A DNA stretch of 64,000 nt from Burhinus oedicnemus (GCA_008921705.1 VFFE01007624.1:1232327-1296326); one strand, 5' to 3'. Shown: positions 1 through 10,931, counted from the first letter of the stretch. Program-made: numbers and translations. The notes: generated from the sequence alone by a model not told the origin.

Positions 1-312
1 GGCCAGCGGGGAGCGGAGATGCCACAGGAAAGGCACCGCATTTGCCTGTGCAAACGTTGCCAGTGTTATGGGGACACCCAAGTGGACACGGGGTGACCTC
101 AGTGACAGCCACCACTCTTTTCTGTCCTCCCTCCATGTCTTGCTGGACATGTCATTAGCTGGGGGTCCTGCTCACTGCAGCCCCCGCTCCCCTGTAACCT
201 CGGGAAAGCCGGAGCATCCTCCCAGATGCCAGCGGCACACAGTGTCTGCCACCCTGCCGTCCCCCCACCAGCTCTCACAGTCCTTCTCCCTCCTTCCCCC
301 CACCAACCCCAG
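1..312 (+). other. PACSIN1: PACSIN1 intron (3' part)
   Basis: This is the downstream end of a PACSIN1 intron. It ends in a pyrimidine-rich tract and an AG at 311-312, right before the next coding exon. I see no other PACSIN1 coding sequence here: the open frame running through it gives no residues resembling the family until 313. Confidence 0.75.
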
Positions 313-506
313 CGTGAGCAGCCATGACCGCGGGCAGACCTACAGCGCCGAGTGGTCCGATGATGAAGGCAGCAACTCCTTCAACACCAGCGAGGCCAAT
401 GGTGGCACCAACCCCTTCGATGAGGACTCGGCAGGGAAGGGCGTGCGGGTGCGGGCTCTGTACGACTACGACGGGCAAGAGCAGGACGAGCTCAGCTTCA
501 AAGCAG
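313..506 (+). CDS. PACSIN1: PACSIN1 penultimate coding exon (NPF linker and start of SH3)
   Basis: PACSIN1 (syndapin I) is a neuronal F-BAR plus SH3 protein. It bends membranes and links dynamin and N-WASP to endocytosis and synaptic vesicle recycling. This 194-base exon starts after the AG at 311-312 and ends before GTATGG at 507; both splice sites are phase 1. It encodes the acidic linker (SAEWSDDEG), an NSF tripeptide (374-382), an intact NPF (410-418) and the first SH3 strand, with the ALYDY motif at 455-469 and [10 protein letters not shown] after it. NPF motifs in this linker bind EH domains of EHD proteins. The F-BAR domain and earlier exons lie left of the window. PACSIN2 is excluded because linker and SH3 match PACSIN1 more closely from memory; an alignment was not run. 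Confidence 0.93.
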
Positions 507-979
<473 letters not shown>

Positions 980-2581
980 GTCTTGTGGTGTGCTCCTCGT
1001 CGCCGTCAGCAGATAAATCCGCCCTCCGTTGTCTCCATCTCTCCACCAGCCAACCAGCCATTTTGCCGTCTGGTCCTTCACTCCTCACAGTTAGAGATTC
1101 AGACATATTTTCCGACCAAGCTTTTATTTTTTTAAGAGTTGTCTCCGAAGAGTATTTTGCATAGTCGCTTTCTTCTTCTTCTAAGATAACGTGAAGCAAA
1201 AGATGACGTTGTCTGTTCGTCTACGTTAGTTGATTTTTTTTCCGAGCGAAAAGCTGATACCTCAAGATCTTGAAGCCCAACCAGTGAGAGCTCCTGATTG
1301 GTTGGTTTTTAAAGATACTGAAATCATGAGCCGCCTTCTGATTGGCTGGAACTGTTCCAAAATGCATGGCGCTGAAGCTCCTGGGACCAATCAAATTCAC
1401 CCCAAAAGAATGAGAGGGAATGGAGTCTGACTCCATTTTTTTGATCTTTCCATGTTCTTCTCCCCAGTTCATCTTCCCTCCCCGAAGGAAGGGGACGAGC
1501 GTCCCCTCCTGCTCTACAGCCACCCGGCCCCATCCGCGGGCAGGTCCTCGCTCACAGGTAGAGTTGGTGGCACATTGAGATGCCCAGGTGAGTTGGGACC
1601 AGCCCTGCCATGGAGTTTGGTGGCATCTCCTCAGTTCTTCCTCCTTGCGTCTGGGCTGCCAACGTTTCTGGAGCGGGTCGAGGCTCCCGAGCCAATGCCC
1701 CGCATGTGCTGCAGGGAGCAGCATTGCCCTTCGCTAGGGCAGTCATCCAGCGGTCACCAGATCCAGGGTGAGATGGCCCTAAAATCCACCGCTGTTTGGA
1801 GAAGGACACACCACAGCCCAATGCTGCTGGAAGCACCTTCACGCCCAGCCTGGGATAGCGGGGACCAGCTTGGATCCTGCTGGGGACGGTCCCCATCTGC
1901 CCCATTCCTAAAGAGAGGCAGGAGCAGAGCAGGGATGGGGGATGAGCAACGTCCAGCCTTGCACGGTGCCGGCAGGAGCTGCAGCCAGCCGGAGGACGAG
2001 GAGGGCTCGGTGCAGGCAGCAGACCCCAGCCCAGGCAGCAAAGCAGCTGCCTGGTGAAGGCGGCTGAAAACAAGACACGCCAAAGCAGGGGAAGAGCCCT
2101 TTGCCCTTTGCTTTTCCCCAAGGGGCTCTACCCCTCCTGCACTTGGGCTCTACAAATGGCCACAGCGTGGATGGGAACCCCAGAGCACCCACAGGTGCCA
2201 CGACCCAGCGTGGTCACCCCAACCCGGGCACATTTTGCCACCCTGAGCTCTTCCCTACAGATCATCTTTCATTTTTTTTCCATACCATTACCCTCTAGCA
2301 GCATCGATGCCATCATCTTCCCGCATGCTCCTCCCTCTCCTTGCCCCCTCTGTGGGTTCGTGAATTTTTTGGCCCCAGGGATCAAGTGTTGTCACGGAGG
2401 CAGGAGATGCACCGTGTGCTGGGCATGGTGGGCGAGAGCCACCCAGCCCCGCATCCCCTGCCAGATAGGCAAACAGGGAAAAAAAAAAAACCACAAAAAA
2501 AAGTCAGAAAAAAACCCAACCAACCACCTGTCTCAGCAATGCACCCCGGTTTTTTGTACATTGATTGTGTAATTTAAGAAG

Positions 2582-2607
2582 TATATATATAATATATATA
2601 TATATAT
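2582..2607. repeat. (TA)n microsatellite in PACSIN1 3'UTR
   Basis: A 26-base run of alternating T and A with one AA interruption. It sits in otherwise GC-rich sequence shortly after an AT-rich patch (TTTTTTGTACATTG, TGTAATTTAAG). It is likely length-polymorphic. Confidence 0.9.
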
Positions 2608-3713
2608 CGTGATTGTATTACCGTGGATACAACAACAAAAAGCAGCAAGCGAAAATAACTGAGCTCTGTAAGCGTCCTCCGGGTCTGGGTCCTCGTTTGG
2701 CTCCGTGCGCCGGTCTCACACACCCCCCACCCCCATGAAGGCGGCTTTTGGGGTTATGGCCCCCCCGCCCAGGGTGGGTGCTCAAGCCCCCCGCGCCCTG
2801 CGGAGCTGCAGTCGCAGCAGCTCTACCCCCAGGTAGGGACCCCCCCCACCCTGAGGCTTTGGGGTGCAGTGGGATGGGGGGCTCGGATGCATTGCTGGGC
2901 TCCCGGGGGACAAGGGGGCTTTGGGAGGGGGGGAGCAGCCACTGATTTTGGGGGCCCCCCATGCCAACATGCCAGGCAAAGCCATGTGAAACCCACAGGG
3001 GGGATTCCAGATAAAGCAGTTTTGGGGACCGTTTCCAAGGCCAGCAAAAGCAGCAGCCCCCAACCCAGTGCTCCCCAGTACCCTGGGCAGGGGGAGACAG
3101 GAAAGCCCCAGCGTGGCGGGTGGATGCTGGCCAAGGGGATGGAGCCTCCTGCGCTGCCTACGAGAATTGAAACCTCGGGAAAACCAACCTGCAGGTCACC
3201 CACCCCTCTCCCCTCCCCGGAGAGCCGGGGCAGCCCCAGGACAGGACAGCGGGAGAGGGGGACGGGATGGAGGGAGCAGGACCTGCCGGGGTGTGGGCAG
3301 CACTCACTGGGCTCCCCATGGGGAGAGACAAGGGATTTATTTTCCTTTAATTAAGGGCTGGAGCTGCAAGGGGTTTGGGGAGAAACCTCCAGCGTGAGCC
3401 CTGCGGCGCCGGCTGCCCAGCTCGCTGCAGTGGGCATCTCCTGGGTCAGGTCCCCGCATCCCCAGGGACACCCTGTCCCCGGGTGCACCCTCCCCAGCTG
3501 GCAGCAGCTTTCCTCCCCGTTTAACCTCCTTCTGTCCCACCTTCCCCGCAGGGATGCGCAAACCCCCCATGCCTTCATCCACCCCACCAAAGGACCTGCA
3601 AGACGGACACAGGATTCGGGGCACCGGCAGCCCCAGCCCATCTTCCCGGTGCTCCCCACGCCGGCTGCAAGAGCATCGGTCGCACGCAGGAGATGACAAG
3701 TCACATTTTGCGC

Positions 3714-3747
3714 TTTTTTTCCCCCCCTTTTTTTTTTTGTCCCCCCC
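3714..3747. repeat. Alternating T and C homopolymer block
   Basis: A pure pyrimidine block interrupted by one G: seven T, seven C, eleven T, then GT and seven C. In the PACSIN1 transcript it would be a strong polypyrimidine tract, the kind of sequence bound by PTB or PCBP proteins (inference). It is also a likely sequencing or assembly error site. Confidence 0.85.
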
Positions 3748-4039
3748 ATTCTCCAGAGGCCAAGACAGTTTTTCTCCCGCTCCTCTCCTCCCTCCAGCCG
3801 GGATGCTTGCAAGGCTGGCCGAAGCGTGTCCGCTCCTCTGCCGTGTGAACAGTATAAAACAGGCAGAACAAAAAGAAAAAGCAGGAGCTGTTACAGGCAG
3901 CTATTTTAAGTTAAAACCAAATGACCAACCAGGTGTATTTTTCCTCCCACAAAGCATCTGGTGGGTTCCTGGGCCGCCCGTCTACCCAACGTCATTTGAG
4001 CCTAAACCACAACTTGCCGCCAGCCAAAACCAAAAAGCA

Positions 4040-4053
4040 AATAAACAAATAAA
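4040..4053 (+). terminator. PACSIN1: Tandem AATAAA polyadenylation signals, probable PACSIN1 3' end
   Basis: Two canonical AATAAA hexamers start at 4040 and 4048. They are the first on this strand after the PACSIN1 stop codon. Another AATAAA lies at about 4233. Cleavage would be expected 10-30 bases after the hexamers, in the AT-rich TTGTAATATAAAAG stretch. Confidence 0.55.
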
Positions 4054-4070
4054 AAAATTGTAATATAAAA

Positions 4071-5621
4071 GATCAACATCGCCAGGTAACTTAGACTCTC
4101 ATGAAATGTGCAGTTTAAGCAATCCCCAGTTTTCCGTCCCAGTCCGGGCTCAGCGGGTTGCGTTTCAGATTTACTATCCAGAGGGAAGCGGCAAAGCTGC
4201 CATCTCCCTTTTCCCAAACTCAGGAATCAGGCAGTCCAAATAAAATCCAAATCAAGGGAAGAGCCCGGTGCCAGGGCAAAGCACCTGAGGGCTTTTTGGG
4301 GCTCTGGTCTGGGCTCTCCATGCCCAAGGATGAGGGACCCGGCTCGGGGGACCCCTCACTCCTGCAGGGGTGCCTCGGTGTGCCCAGCCCCGCACCCGCC
4401 TTTTACAGCTGCTCCCTTTGCAAAACGCTCGTTTTCAGCCCCAAATCCCTGCGGAAGGGAGAAGCTGAGCGTGTCCTGGAATGGGAAGCAAAGCGGGGAT
4501 GCGCCCATCCCGAGGGGATGCCCGTGGTCCCCAGGGGCACAGCCACCCAGCACCCAGCTCCTGTGGCTGGCAGCACCCCTGGGTGCTGCGGTGCTGCCGG
4601 TGCCAGGCTGCTCCCACGCAGATCAGGTCAGAGAGAGCTCAGCCGAGGGCAGCTGTGGGTGCCATTGTCCCTGCGGGCGCTGTTGTCCCTGTGGGTGCCA
4701 TTGTCCCTGCTCACGCGCCTGGGCTTTGTCCTCCCCAAACAATGGCCGGGGCGAAGCCACCTGCAGCCAGTGGTCGGAAGGGAGGGAGGAGGGAAGGACC
4801 AGCCCAGCCACTGTCCCACCATGCCTGAAACTGGGACAGCCCCTTTCTTTGCAGCTGAGGGTTGGGGTGCAGCAAAGGGCAGAGCCCCCCCACCGCGCCG
4901 ACCACCACCCCAAAGAGGGCTGAGGGTCAGGAGCTGCTTGTCAGGATAAATCCAACACACAGGGTCACTCCCGATGGGCACCGAGGGCAGCTGGTCCCAC
5001 AGCCGAGCCGGTGGCATGGGGACAGGATCTGGCTGGAGGGGACTCTGGCCCCAATGGTGGTGTCCCCCCTGCAAAGCAGTCCCGGGTCATGGTGCCATGG
5101 GGGTATTGAGGTGTCCTGCTGGGACGTGCCTTTGGCCCCTGTGTCCTGATGGTGCCCTGGGGCTGTGGGGTGAGAGGACAACATGCCAGGGGGCAGGAGA
5201 CCCGGGGGCAGGACTCCTGCGTTCCACAGCTCTTCCCCTGGGTGACCACGCTCCCACCTTTGATCCCTGCCGAAGGGCACCAAGCCTGCAGGAAGCCCAC
5301 AGATTCATTTGCCTTTATCTCACCCTCATCAACCCCCCATCTCCTCCGCCAGCCCCAAAGTCCGTGTCCACCCTCCCCTGGGAGTGCTCGCAGGAGGTGA
5401 AGGTGCTGGTCCCTTAGCTGGGGGGTCATCCCTCCCCTCCAAGGCTGAGGGGTGAAGGGAGTCCCATGGTCCGTTCCCAGCAGGTCCTGGAGGGATTGAG
5501 CCTCTCGGCACCCCAGCCATGGTCCTTAGGGCTGGAAGATGGTTTCTGTGGCTGGGAGGCAGAGGGAGGCAGCGAAGGTCCCCTGTCCCTCCTGGGGCTC
5601 AGCCTGTCCCTCTGCCGCCGC
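4071..5621. other. Gap between PACSIN1 and SPDEF coding regions, including SPDEF 3'UTR
   Basis: GC-rich noncoding DNA between two convergent genes. The SPDEF 3'UTR must start at 5621 and run leftward. I see no canonical minus-strand AATAAA in this stretch, only a weak GATAAA (TTTATC at 5314-5319) and AGTAAA (TTTACT near 4170). The first canonical one is at 3336-3341, inside the PACSIN1 3'UTR. An 18-base tandem repeat lies at 4657-4710. No recognisable gene is present. Confidence 0.6.
4657..4710. repeat. 18-base tandem repeat, three copies
   Basis: Three adjacent copies of an 18-base unit of the form GGGTGCCATTGTCCCTGC. The middle copy differs (GGGCGCTGTTGTCCCTGT), while copies one and three are identical. 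A minisatellite-like local duplication. Confidence 0.85.
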
Positions 5622-5800
5622 TCAGACTGGGTGGACAAACTGGTAGACGAGGCGCTGGGAGATGTCGGGTTTCCGGATGATGCCTTTCTTGTAATACTGC
5701 CGGATGGAGCGGCTCAGCTTGTCGTAGTTCATGGCCGGGCGGTTCTTCCGGATGCCCCACAGACGGGCTACTTGTGCCGAGTCCTCGATCTTGAAGATGC
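5622..5800 (-). CDS. SPDEF: SPDEF last coding exon (C-terminal ETS)
   Basis: This exon follows a CAG acceptor at 5801-5803 and encodes the recognition-helix half of the ETS domain: [19 protein letters not shown], then [15 protein letters not shown], ending VYQFVHPV with a TGA stop at 5622-5624. The final residue is Val where human has Ile. Length 179 bases. Confidence 0.96.
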
Positions 5801-8283
5801 CTGGGAGGTGAGTGGGACACGGGGGGGTCACAGCCTCACCTGCCTCTGCCCCACCAGTGCTTCAGCACCCACCAACCCACCCACCCACCTTTCTCCTTGT
5901 TGAGCCAGCGGATGAAGCGGCCGTAGTTGTGGGGTTTCAGCAGCAGCTCTTTGAGGAACTGCCAGAGGTGGATGGGTTGGCCGGCGCAGGATGAGTCCAC
6001 CTCGCTGTCCGCCCAGCTGGCATCACCTCCTGCCGTGGGAAGGGATGGGGATGGGTGAGATGGAGGCGGGGAAAGAGGCCTTGCTGCTTTACACCACCCC
6101 AGGGACCCGCGCAAGTCCTTGTCTGGGAAATCCCGGCTCGATGGCTGTGGATATCTGGACACTCAGTCCAGGCACTGGGTCTGGAAGCACCGCTTTCTCC
6201 TCGCCGTCTTGGAGCAGGGAAAACAGCTCAGTCCTGCCCTGGCATCGGCCTGCAGGGGTACACGGGGCGTGGGATGGGGCCAGCGAGGGTCTCGTGGCCG
6301 TTTTCCCTTCGCTTGCACCTTGCAGACAGCCCAGGGGCTGCTCCGGGGCAGAGGGAGTGCAGCCATATGGATGCTGCTGCAGCAGTCGCTCCAACGCACC
6401 AGATAATTGCAATTAAGCAGGGAGCGACCAATCAAATACCCTGGATCTGCCTGCGGCAGAAGCGAGGCCAGTGGAGCTGAGCCCGTGCAGAACTCACCGC
6501 AGTATCTGACATCTCCTGGGGCAGCTTTTTCCTTCATCCAGGCGGCTGGAAGGGAAGAGGGGGTGGTCAGAGGGGCATCTCCCGCCGCACAGCATCGCCC
6601 GCCCTCCCAGCTCCCTCCCGCTCCCTGGCACCTACCAGACTTCCAGATGTCGAGGTGAGCGTGCAGGATGTCTCCACAGGCAGGCGAGCGCTGGCAGAAC
6701 TGCTCCTCGGACATGGCACACAGGTCCTTTCCCGACAGCTCCTGGAAGGACTTCCCGATCTGCGGCAGCCGGTACTGGTGCTCCGTCCACAGGATCCACT
6801 TCTGCACATTGCCGGGGCTCCAGTCTGCGGGGTCTGGAGGCAGAGGGTGAGCCCGGCCAGCGGCAGCCCGGGAAAAGCCCGGGGAAACTCAGCTCACCCC
6901 ACAGCAGCCCCGGGAACCCGGCCCCTCCTGCCCTGCTGCGGCATCACCCCCCAGGCTGGGAGCAGGGTGCTTCCATCCTGCCCCGGTCCCCGCAGACAAG
7001 ACCATTCCCTTGCTGTCTCCTTTGCTTTGGGAAGGCTCACCCAGCCTTTTGGAGCCCCACTTGCTGCTTGCAGCATCCCGGGTGGCACCAAATGCTTCAA
7101 GGGAGTGGGTGGCAGAGCCTGCATTAACCTAAGCGCATCCCGAGACCGCTTGCGTCACGGCAGCGATGCCCCGAGGAGAACACCCCAGCCATGTCCCGTG
7201 GCAGCCGTACCCCAGGGAGCTCGGTCCTGGGCTGTCCTGCTCCCCTCGCATCCCACCCCATGCCCCCAGCTGGCTCCAGGCTGTCCCCAACCCCACGTCT
7301 GCCTGTTCCTAATGTCCCAGGGCAAACGGGATAGGGAAAAGGATAATAAAAGTCGCGCTGTTTGCTCCTCGCTGCCGCACAACCTCCCCAAGAGGTCTGA
7401 AAGGCACCTCGATAACGATGCCCCGGGAGGGGAAGGGACCCCCAGCTCAGGGGAGGGGACGGGCTCAGCGTCGGGTCGCTGTGTCCCCGCGCCTCCCTGG
7501 CTCTGCGGCACCGGCTGGGTCACACCGGCACCCCGCACCCAGCACGGAGCTCTGCGTAAAGCTCTGCTAACCCCTGCCTCAGCTTAACTCCCAGCCAGCG
7601 AGGGCAGAGGGGGATTTTGCTGGCAAACAGCCCTGCCCCGGAGCGATGCCGGGGAGGGGGGGGAGCCAGGCAGCCGCCACGTTCCCCAAAACCCCAGCTC
7701 CTGGTTGCAAACTCCGGAGTTGCAGCATGGCTTTAGTCCCGGTACTGGCACATCCCTCCCTCGCTGCATCCCTCGGAGGGGCCGACCCTGCCCGCAGCCC
7801 CCCCCTGGGGAAGGGCCGGGGTGGGGGGCACCCACCTGCGGCGATGTTGAGGAGCTTGCAGGCCGTCTCGATGTCCTTCAGCACTTCGCCCACCACCATG
7901 CTCTGCACCTGCTCCAGCGAGTGCTCCTCCAGGTGCAGGCTGGCCTGCAGGTCCCCCTCGGTCCCCAGCCCCAAGCCCTGGCTGTCGATGATGGGACATT
8001 GCTCCGGCTCCTTCGGTGCGTCCCCTCGCCCTCCCTGGGCACCGCTTTGGGACGGTTCCCCCATGCCCTTGGTGGCCCAGGCGATGTCCTCCGAGTAGAG
8101 CATGTCGAAGTAGTGCAGGCAGAAAGCAGGCAGGGGCTGCTCGGGGGTGGCGGGGGGGCTGGGGCTATCCGGGCAGCCCCAGCTCCGGGTGTCGGGGTCC
8201 CGCGGGGGGGGCAGCAAGGCAGGGTCCGGCCGGACGAGGCGACTGGGGGGCAGAGTGGTCAGCCCGGGGCTGGTGCTTCCCAT
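5622..8283 (-). CDS. SPDEF: SPDEF, ETS-family transcription factor (complete coding region, 5 exons)
   Basis: SPDEF (PDEF) is a nuclear ETS factor that prefers GGAT over GGAA cores. It drives goblet/secretory cell differentiation and acts in prostate and mammary epithelium. The coding sequence joins, in transcript order, 8283-7836, 6833-6636, 6545-6498, 6029-5889 and 5800-5622. Every intron is GT-AG with consistent phase 1. The product is 337 residues; human SPDEF is 335. Order: Ser/Pro-rich N-terminus with PPATPEQ; conserved [19 protein letters not shown] helix (about 120-140); Pointed/SAM domain (about 145-220, with [12 protein letters not shown]); acidic linker ([12 protein letters not shown]); ETS domain (about 251-334, [11 protein letters not shown] to [12 protein letters not shown]). 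The recognition-helix Arg residues in [11 protein letters not shown] are intact. The start MGSTSPGL matches the mammalian start and has G at -3 and +4. SPDEF is convergent to PACSIN1. Confidence 0.96.
5889..6029 (-). CDS. SPDEF: SPDEF coding exon 4 (acidic linker and N-terminal ETS)
   Basis: This 141-base exon encodes the linker [13 protein letters not shown] and the start of the ETS domain ([20 protein letters not shown], then FIRWLNKEK). The donor is AAAG|GTGGGT at 5888 and the acceptor GGCAG at 6030-6034. The linker differs from the human one, as expected for a non-domain segment. The 88-base intron to the left (5801-5888) is one of the shortest in the window. Confidence 0.94.
6498..6545 (-). 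CDS. SPDEF: SPDEF coding exon 3 (microexon after Pointed domain)
   Basis: A 48-base exon encoding [15 protein letters not shown] plus split codons on both sides. It follows TCCAG and ends TGCG|GTGAGT. It matches the AAWMKE segment that follows the Pointed domain in mammalian SPDEF, and the phases fit both neighbours. It is too short to be found as a separate open frame. Confidence 0.93.
6636..6833 (-). CDS. SPDEF: SPDEF coding exon 2 (Pointed/SAM domain)
   Basis: This 198-base exon carries most of the Pointed domain: [19 protein letters not shown], then [19 protein letters not shown] and [13 protein letters not shown]. Pointed domains are protein-interaction modules of a subset of ETS factors. 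The exon starts after CCTCCAG and ends TCTG|GTAGGT. A [10 protein letters not shown] loop replaces the human RQRSPLGGD form, a conservative change away from the helices. Confidence 0.95.
6834..7835 (-). other. SPDEF: SPDEF intron 2 with a G-rich tract
   Basis: A 1,002-base phase-1 intron with donor GCAG|GTGGGT and acceptor CCTCCAG. It is GC-rich and contains a cluster of plus-strand G runs at 7425-7463. Open frames on both strands through it have no recognisable product. Confidence 0.85.
7425..7463 (+). other. G-quadruplex-prone tract in SPDEF intron
   Basis: Six runs of three or four G within 39 bases on the plus strand, in two clusters around a short C-run (GGGAGGGGAAGGG and GGGGAGGGGACGGG). 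The SPDEF transcript would carry the C-rich complement. Confidence 0.6.
7836..8283 (-). CDS. SPDEF: SPDEF first coding exon
   Basis: This exon encodes residues 1-149: a proline- and serine-rich N-terminus, the conserved [10 protein letters not shown] and [12 protein letters not shown] segments, [11 protein letters not shown], and the helix leading into the Pointed domain. The exon itself starts at 8309 after CCCACCAG, so 26 bases are 5'UTR. No in-frame stop lies between the acceptor and the ATG at 8281-8283, so the start rests on homology to the mammalian start and the good ATG context. Confidence 0.93.
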
Positions 8284-8309
8284 CCCTCTGCTCAGCGCCG
8301 GCTCCAAAC
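8284..8309 (-). other. SPDEF: SPDEF 5'UTR segment of the first coding exon
   Basis: 26 bases between a strong acceptor (CTCCTCTCCCACCAG) and the start codon. The acceptor implies at least one upstream noncoding exon, as in mammals. I could not identify that exon by sequence alone. Confidence 0.7.
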
Positions 8310-10931
8310 CTGGTGGGAGAGGAGGAGAGGAGAAGCTCACCCCGGCACCGATTCCTGCCTTCCCGCCCAGCGGCCAGGCACAAAGGGAGGAATTAAGCCT
8401 GTTAGAGAGGAAAAAAAACCTCCAAAGAGACCCACGGTGCCCTGTGAGCCTCCGGATGAATGCAGGCTTGGGGTCAGTCGTGGGGCTGGGGGGACTGTCC
8501 TGATTTTGGGAGGAACCAGACCCAGCAGCCAGCAGGGAGAAGGAGCCTGGGGGGCAGGTAGGTCCCGACCACCGCAGGCTTTTAGGGTCTTCCTCTGAAT
8601 TGCACGCCGGGTTGGCGGCAGCTCAGTCCCAGCTGGGGCTGAACGCCCTTGCAGGAGGCAGCGGGGCACGCCGGAGGGGCTCCAAGGCACCTATGGAAGG
8701 TGGCCCGTGGGCACCAAGGGCTACGGGATGCCTGAACCACGCAGGCACGTTTCTGTGCATGGGAAACATCACCCTCTGCTTTCACCCGAGGATGTCCCAG
8801 CGGCGACGGCACCCAAACCCAGCTCTCCTGGGCTGGGGACCGAGCCCAGCGCCGCAGCACCCAGCTCGCAGCCGCTGCTGCCAACCCCCAGACGAGACCT
8901 TTCCTTTTACTCTCTTGCAAGGAAAAGCTACCCAAAATCAGCCCGTCCCCATCTGTCTCTGGTACGTGGGGAGTCCTGGAGGCCGTGGAGAAGAGGATGA
9001 GCCTGCTGAATTTCCATGGCAACACCAGGGAACGGCTCCATCCGTGGAGAAACCTCCCCAAGAGCCGTGTGAGGCTTTGGGAACAGAAAGCCCCTGCCAG
9101 GGGAGAGGCTGGTGATGGGCACGGCCAGGCACGGCCGAGCACTTTGCCTGCCTCCGGCATTGCTTTTTACAAGAAGAAGAGGAAAAAAACCCCAAACCCA
9201 CCCCAAATTGGTGATTTAAAACCAGAAAAAGTAGCAGCTTTTGCAGCAGAGCCTGCAATAAAAAAAAGGAGTGTGCAAAGCCTGAACCAACCCCAAACTC
9301 CCCGAAAGGAAACCAAAGGGGAATGGGGGACAGTGGCCAGGGAAAGGGGGTCCCTGTTTTACTCTAAATCCCAGCTGGGGAGAAAAAAGGGTTTAAAAGA
9401 CTAGAAAGGAAAATACACCATCGGGTCGCGAGTGGAGGGAGCCGAGCAGCCGGAGGGACGTGAGTGACGGAGCGCTCGGGACGGCACGTTACTGTCCCCG
9501 TAGGTCTGCCGTGCCAAACACTGCTCAGCTCCATGCTCCTGGGCCTGTCTTTCCTCCTGAGGCGTTAATTAAACGTCATTAATAGCCATGTCCCACGGCC
9601 CCGTTAACCAGAGCGAGACCGCTGGGGATGAGTTTAATGCGCTCACTGAGCATTTTAACGCCCCCAGAAGTATGGTTTTTGAAGCTCTGCATCACCTGCA
9701 CCACGAGGAAGCTCTGCCCATCGTTCAACCTTTGGCAAAGCCCAAAAAACCTTGGAAAAACACACAAAGGAACCGTGGCCGCCCAAAGAGCACCCATGCC
9801 AGCCTGACCCCACGGGGACCTGGGAAGAGGCTGCAGGTTCGGGAGCTGGAGCCCCCATCCCCAAGGAGTTTTGGTGGCACCGAAGCGAGGAGGAGGAGGG
9901 AGAAGGGGTGCCCGCGCCACCAGGCTGCCCCCGTCGCCCAACCAGTTTCCCTGAGAGATGGCGCCAGCTTCCAAACCTCTCCTTGATTTGCTCTGGATTA
10001 AAAGAAGAGCTTTAGGAGATCAGTCCTAAATCCAGCTTCACGCTGCTCCCGGCACAAAAGGGAAGCGGTAACAGCTTGCATGGCTCCAGCTCACTGCACA
10101 GTGCCGGCCGCGGGGGCTTTCTGGGGAGGGGACAGGGGTCTCGTCCCCAATGCCTCTGGGATGCTCTGGGGTCACGGTGCAGCCTCCACCCATCCCACCT
10201 CCACCAGGCTTCGCTCCCACGGCCGTAAGCCAGACACATGCAGGAGCAGGACTGCAGAGCCATCCCTGGGCACGCGGCGGGATGGATGGCCCCATCTCCG
10301 TCCTCATCCCCATCCCGACCCCCTCCTCCCGGTTGGGACCGCAAGGACCCGATCTCTTGGGCAAGTGGCCCCGAAAGCCTGAGCAATCACCTTCCGAACG
10401 GTGCTGTACTCTCAGGGCGGGGGCCTTTGTTTGACTTTCTCCCGCTCTGGCACGCAGGCGGCCGGGCTGGGTGGGGACCTGTTTGCTCTAAGAAGCCACT
10501 TTGGGCGGCCGTTTCCCTCTCCTCTACCTTTTTTGCTTTTCCCTGGAAAAGGAGAGCCGGAGGGGCAGCCCCAGCAGCGTGCCGAGATGCTCACGGGGAG
10601 CGCTGACCCGCACAAGCACCCCAAAAAGCTTCACATTCCCCATCCGAGCTATGCAGCGCTGTGCTGGTAATTGCATCAGCCCTGGCAAACGCTCCCTGGC
10701 TTGTGCGCGCTGCCGGCGGTGGTCAACGGTGCCGGTCCCAGCGGCTTCCCACCAGAACTCGCCCACGGCAAAGCCACATCAAACGGAGCATCGCGCTCAT
10801 CCCACCGCCCCAGGCAAGAGGGGAAGCGATGGGGGAATGGGCTTTTACAGCACTTTAAAGAGCTGCCACCAAGTTATAAAAGGCCCCCAGGCCCCCGAGG
10901 TTTTGCCTCTGTGGGCACACCGGGGCCAAGA
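8310..10931. other. SPDEF upstream region / 5'UTR intron
   Basis: GC-rich noncoding sequence upstream of the SPDEF start. It should be part of the SPDEF 5' intron or promoter-proximal DNA. It includes an A-rich patch (about 9175-9270) and an AT-rich island with homeodomain-like motifs at 9561-9670. A TATAAAAGG string on the plus strand at 10875-10883 has no gene behind it. No coding exon is recognised. Confidence 0.55.
9561..9670. promoter_or_regulatory. AT-rich island with TTAATTAA and related motifs (candidate enhancer)
   Basis: A short AT-rich block in GC-rich surroundings with TTAATTAA (9565-9572), ACGTCATTAATAG, GTTAACC, AGTTTAATGC and CATTTTAACG. Such clusters of homeodomain/HNF1-like half sites are common in conserved noncoding elements. 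Conservation was not tested, so the regulatory role is inference. Confidence 0.3.

Larger units (their letters stand above)
980..4070 (+). other. PACSIN1: PACSIN1 3'UTR
   Basis: Noncoding sequence from the PACSIN1 stop to the first canonical plus-strand AATAAA signals (4040-4045 and 4048-4053). I found no earlier AATAAA on this strand after the stop. The inferred length of about 3.1 kb is in the range I recall for the long mammalian PACSIN1 3'UTR. It holds an AT microsatellite (2582-2607) and a T/C homopolymer block (3714-3747). Long open frames here on both strands have no recognisable protein and are taken as chance. The exact cleavage site is inferred. Confidence 0.6.

Noticed and set aside
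6655..8598. Plus-strand open frames of 310 codons (6655-7587) and 297 codons (7705-8598) opposite SPDEF
   Set aside because: They lie antisense to SPDEF exons and introns, ignore its splice sites, show Pro/Arg/Gly-rich low-complexity translations and match no family. High GC explains the lack of stops.
10875..10883. TATAAAAGG on the plus strand
   Set aside because: A good TATA-like string, but only a CR1 fragment and non-coding sequence follow downstream.
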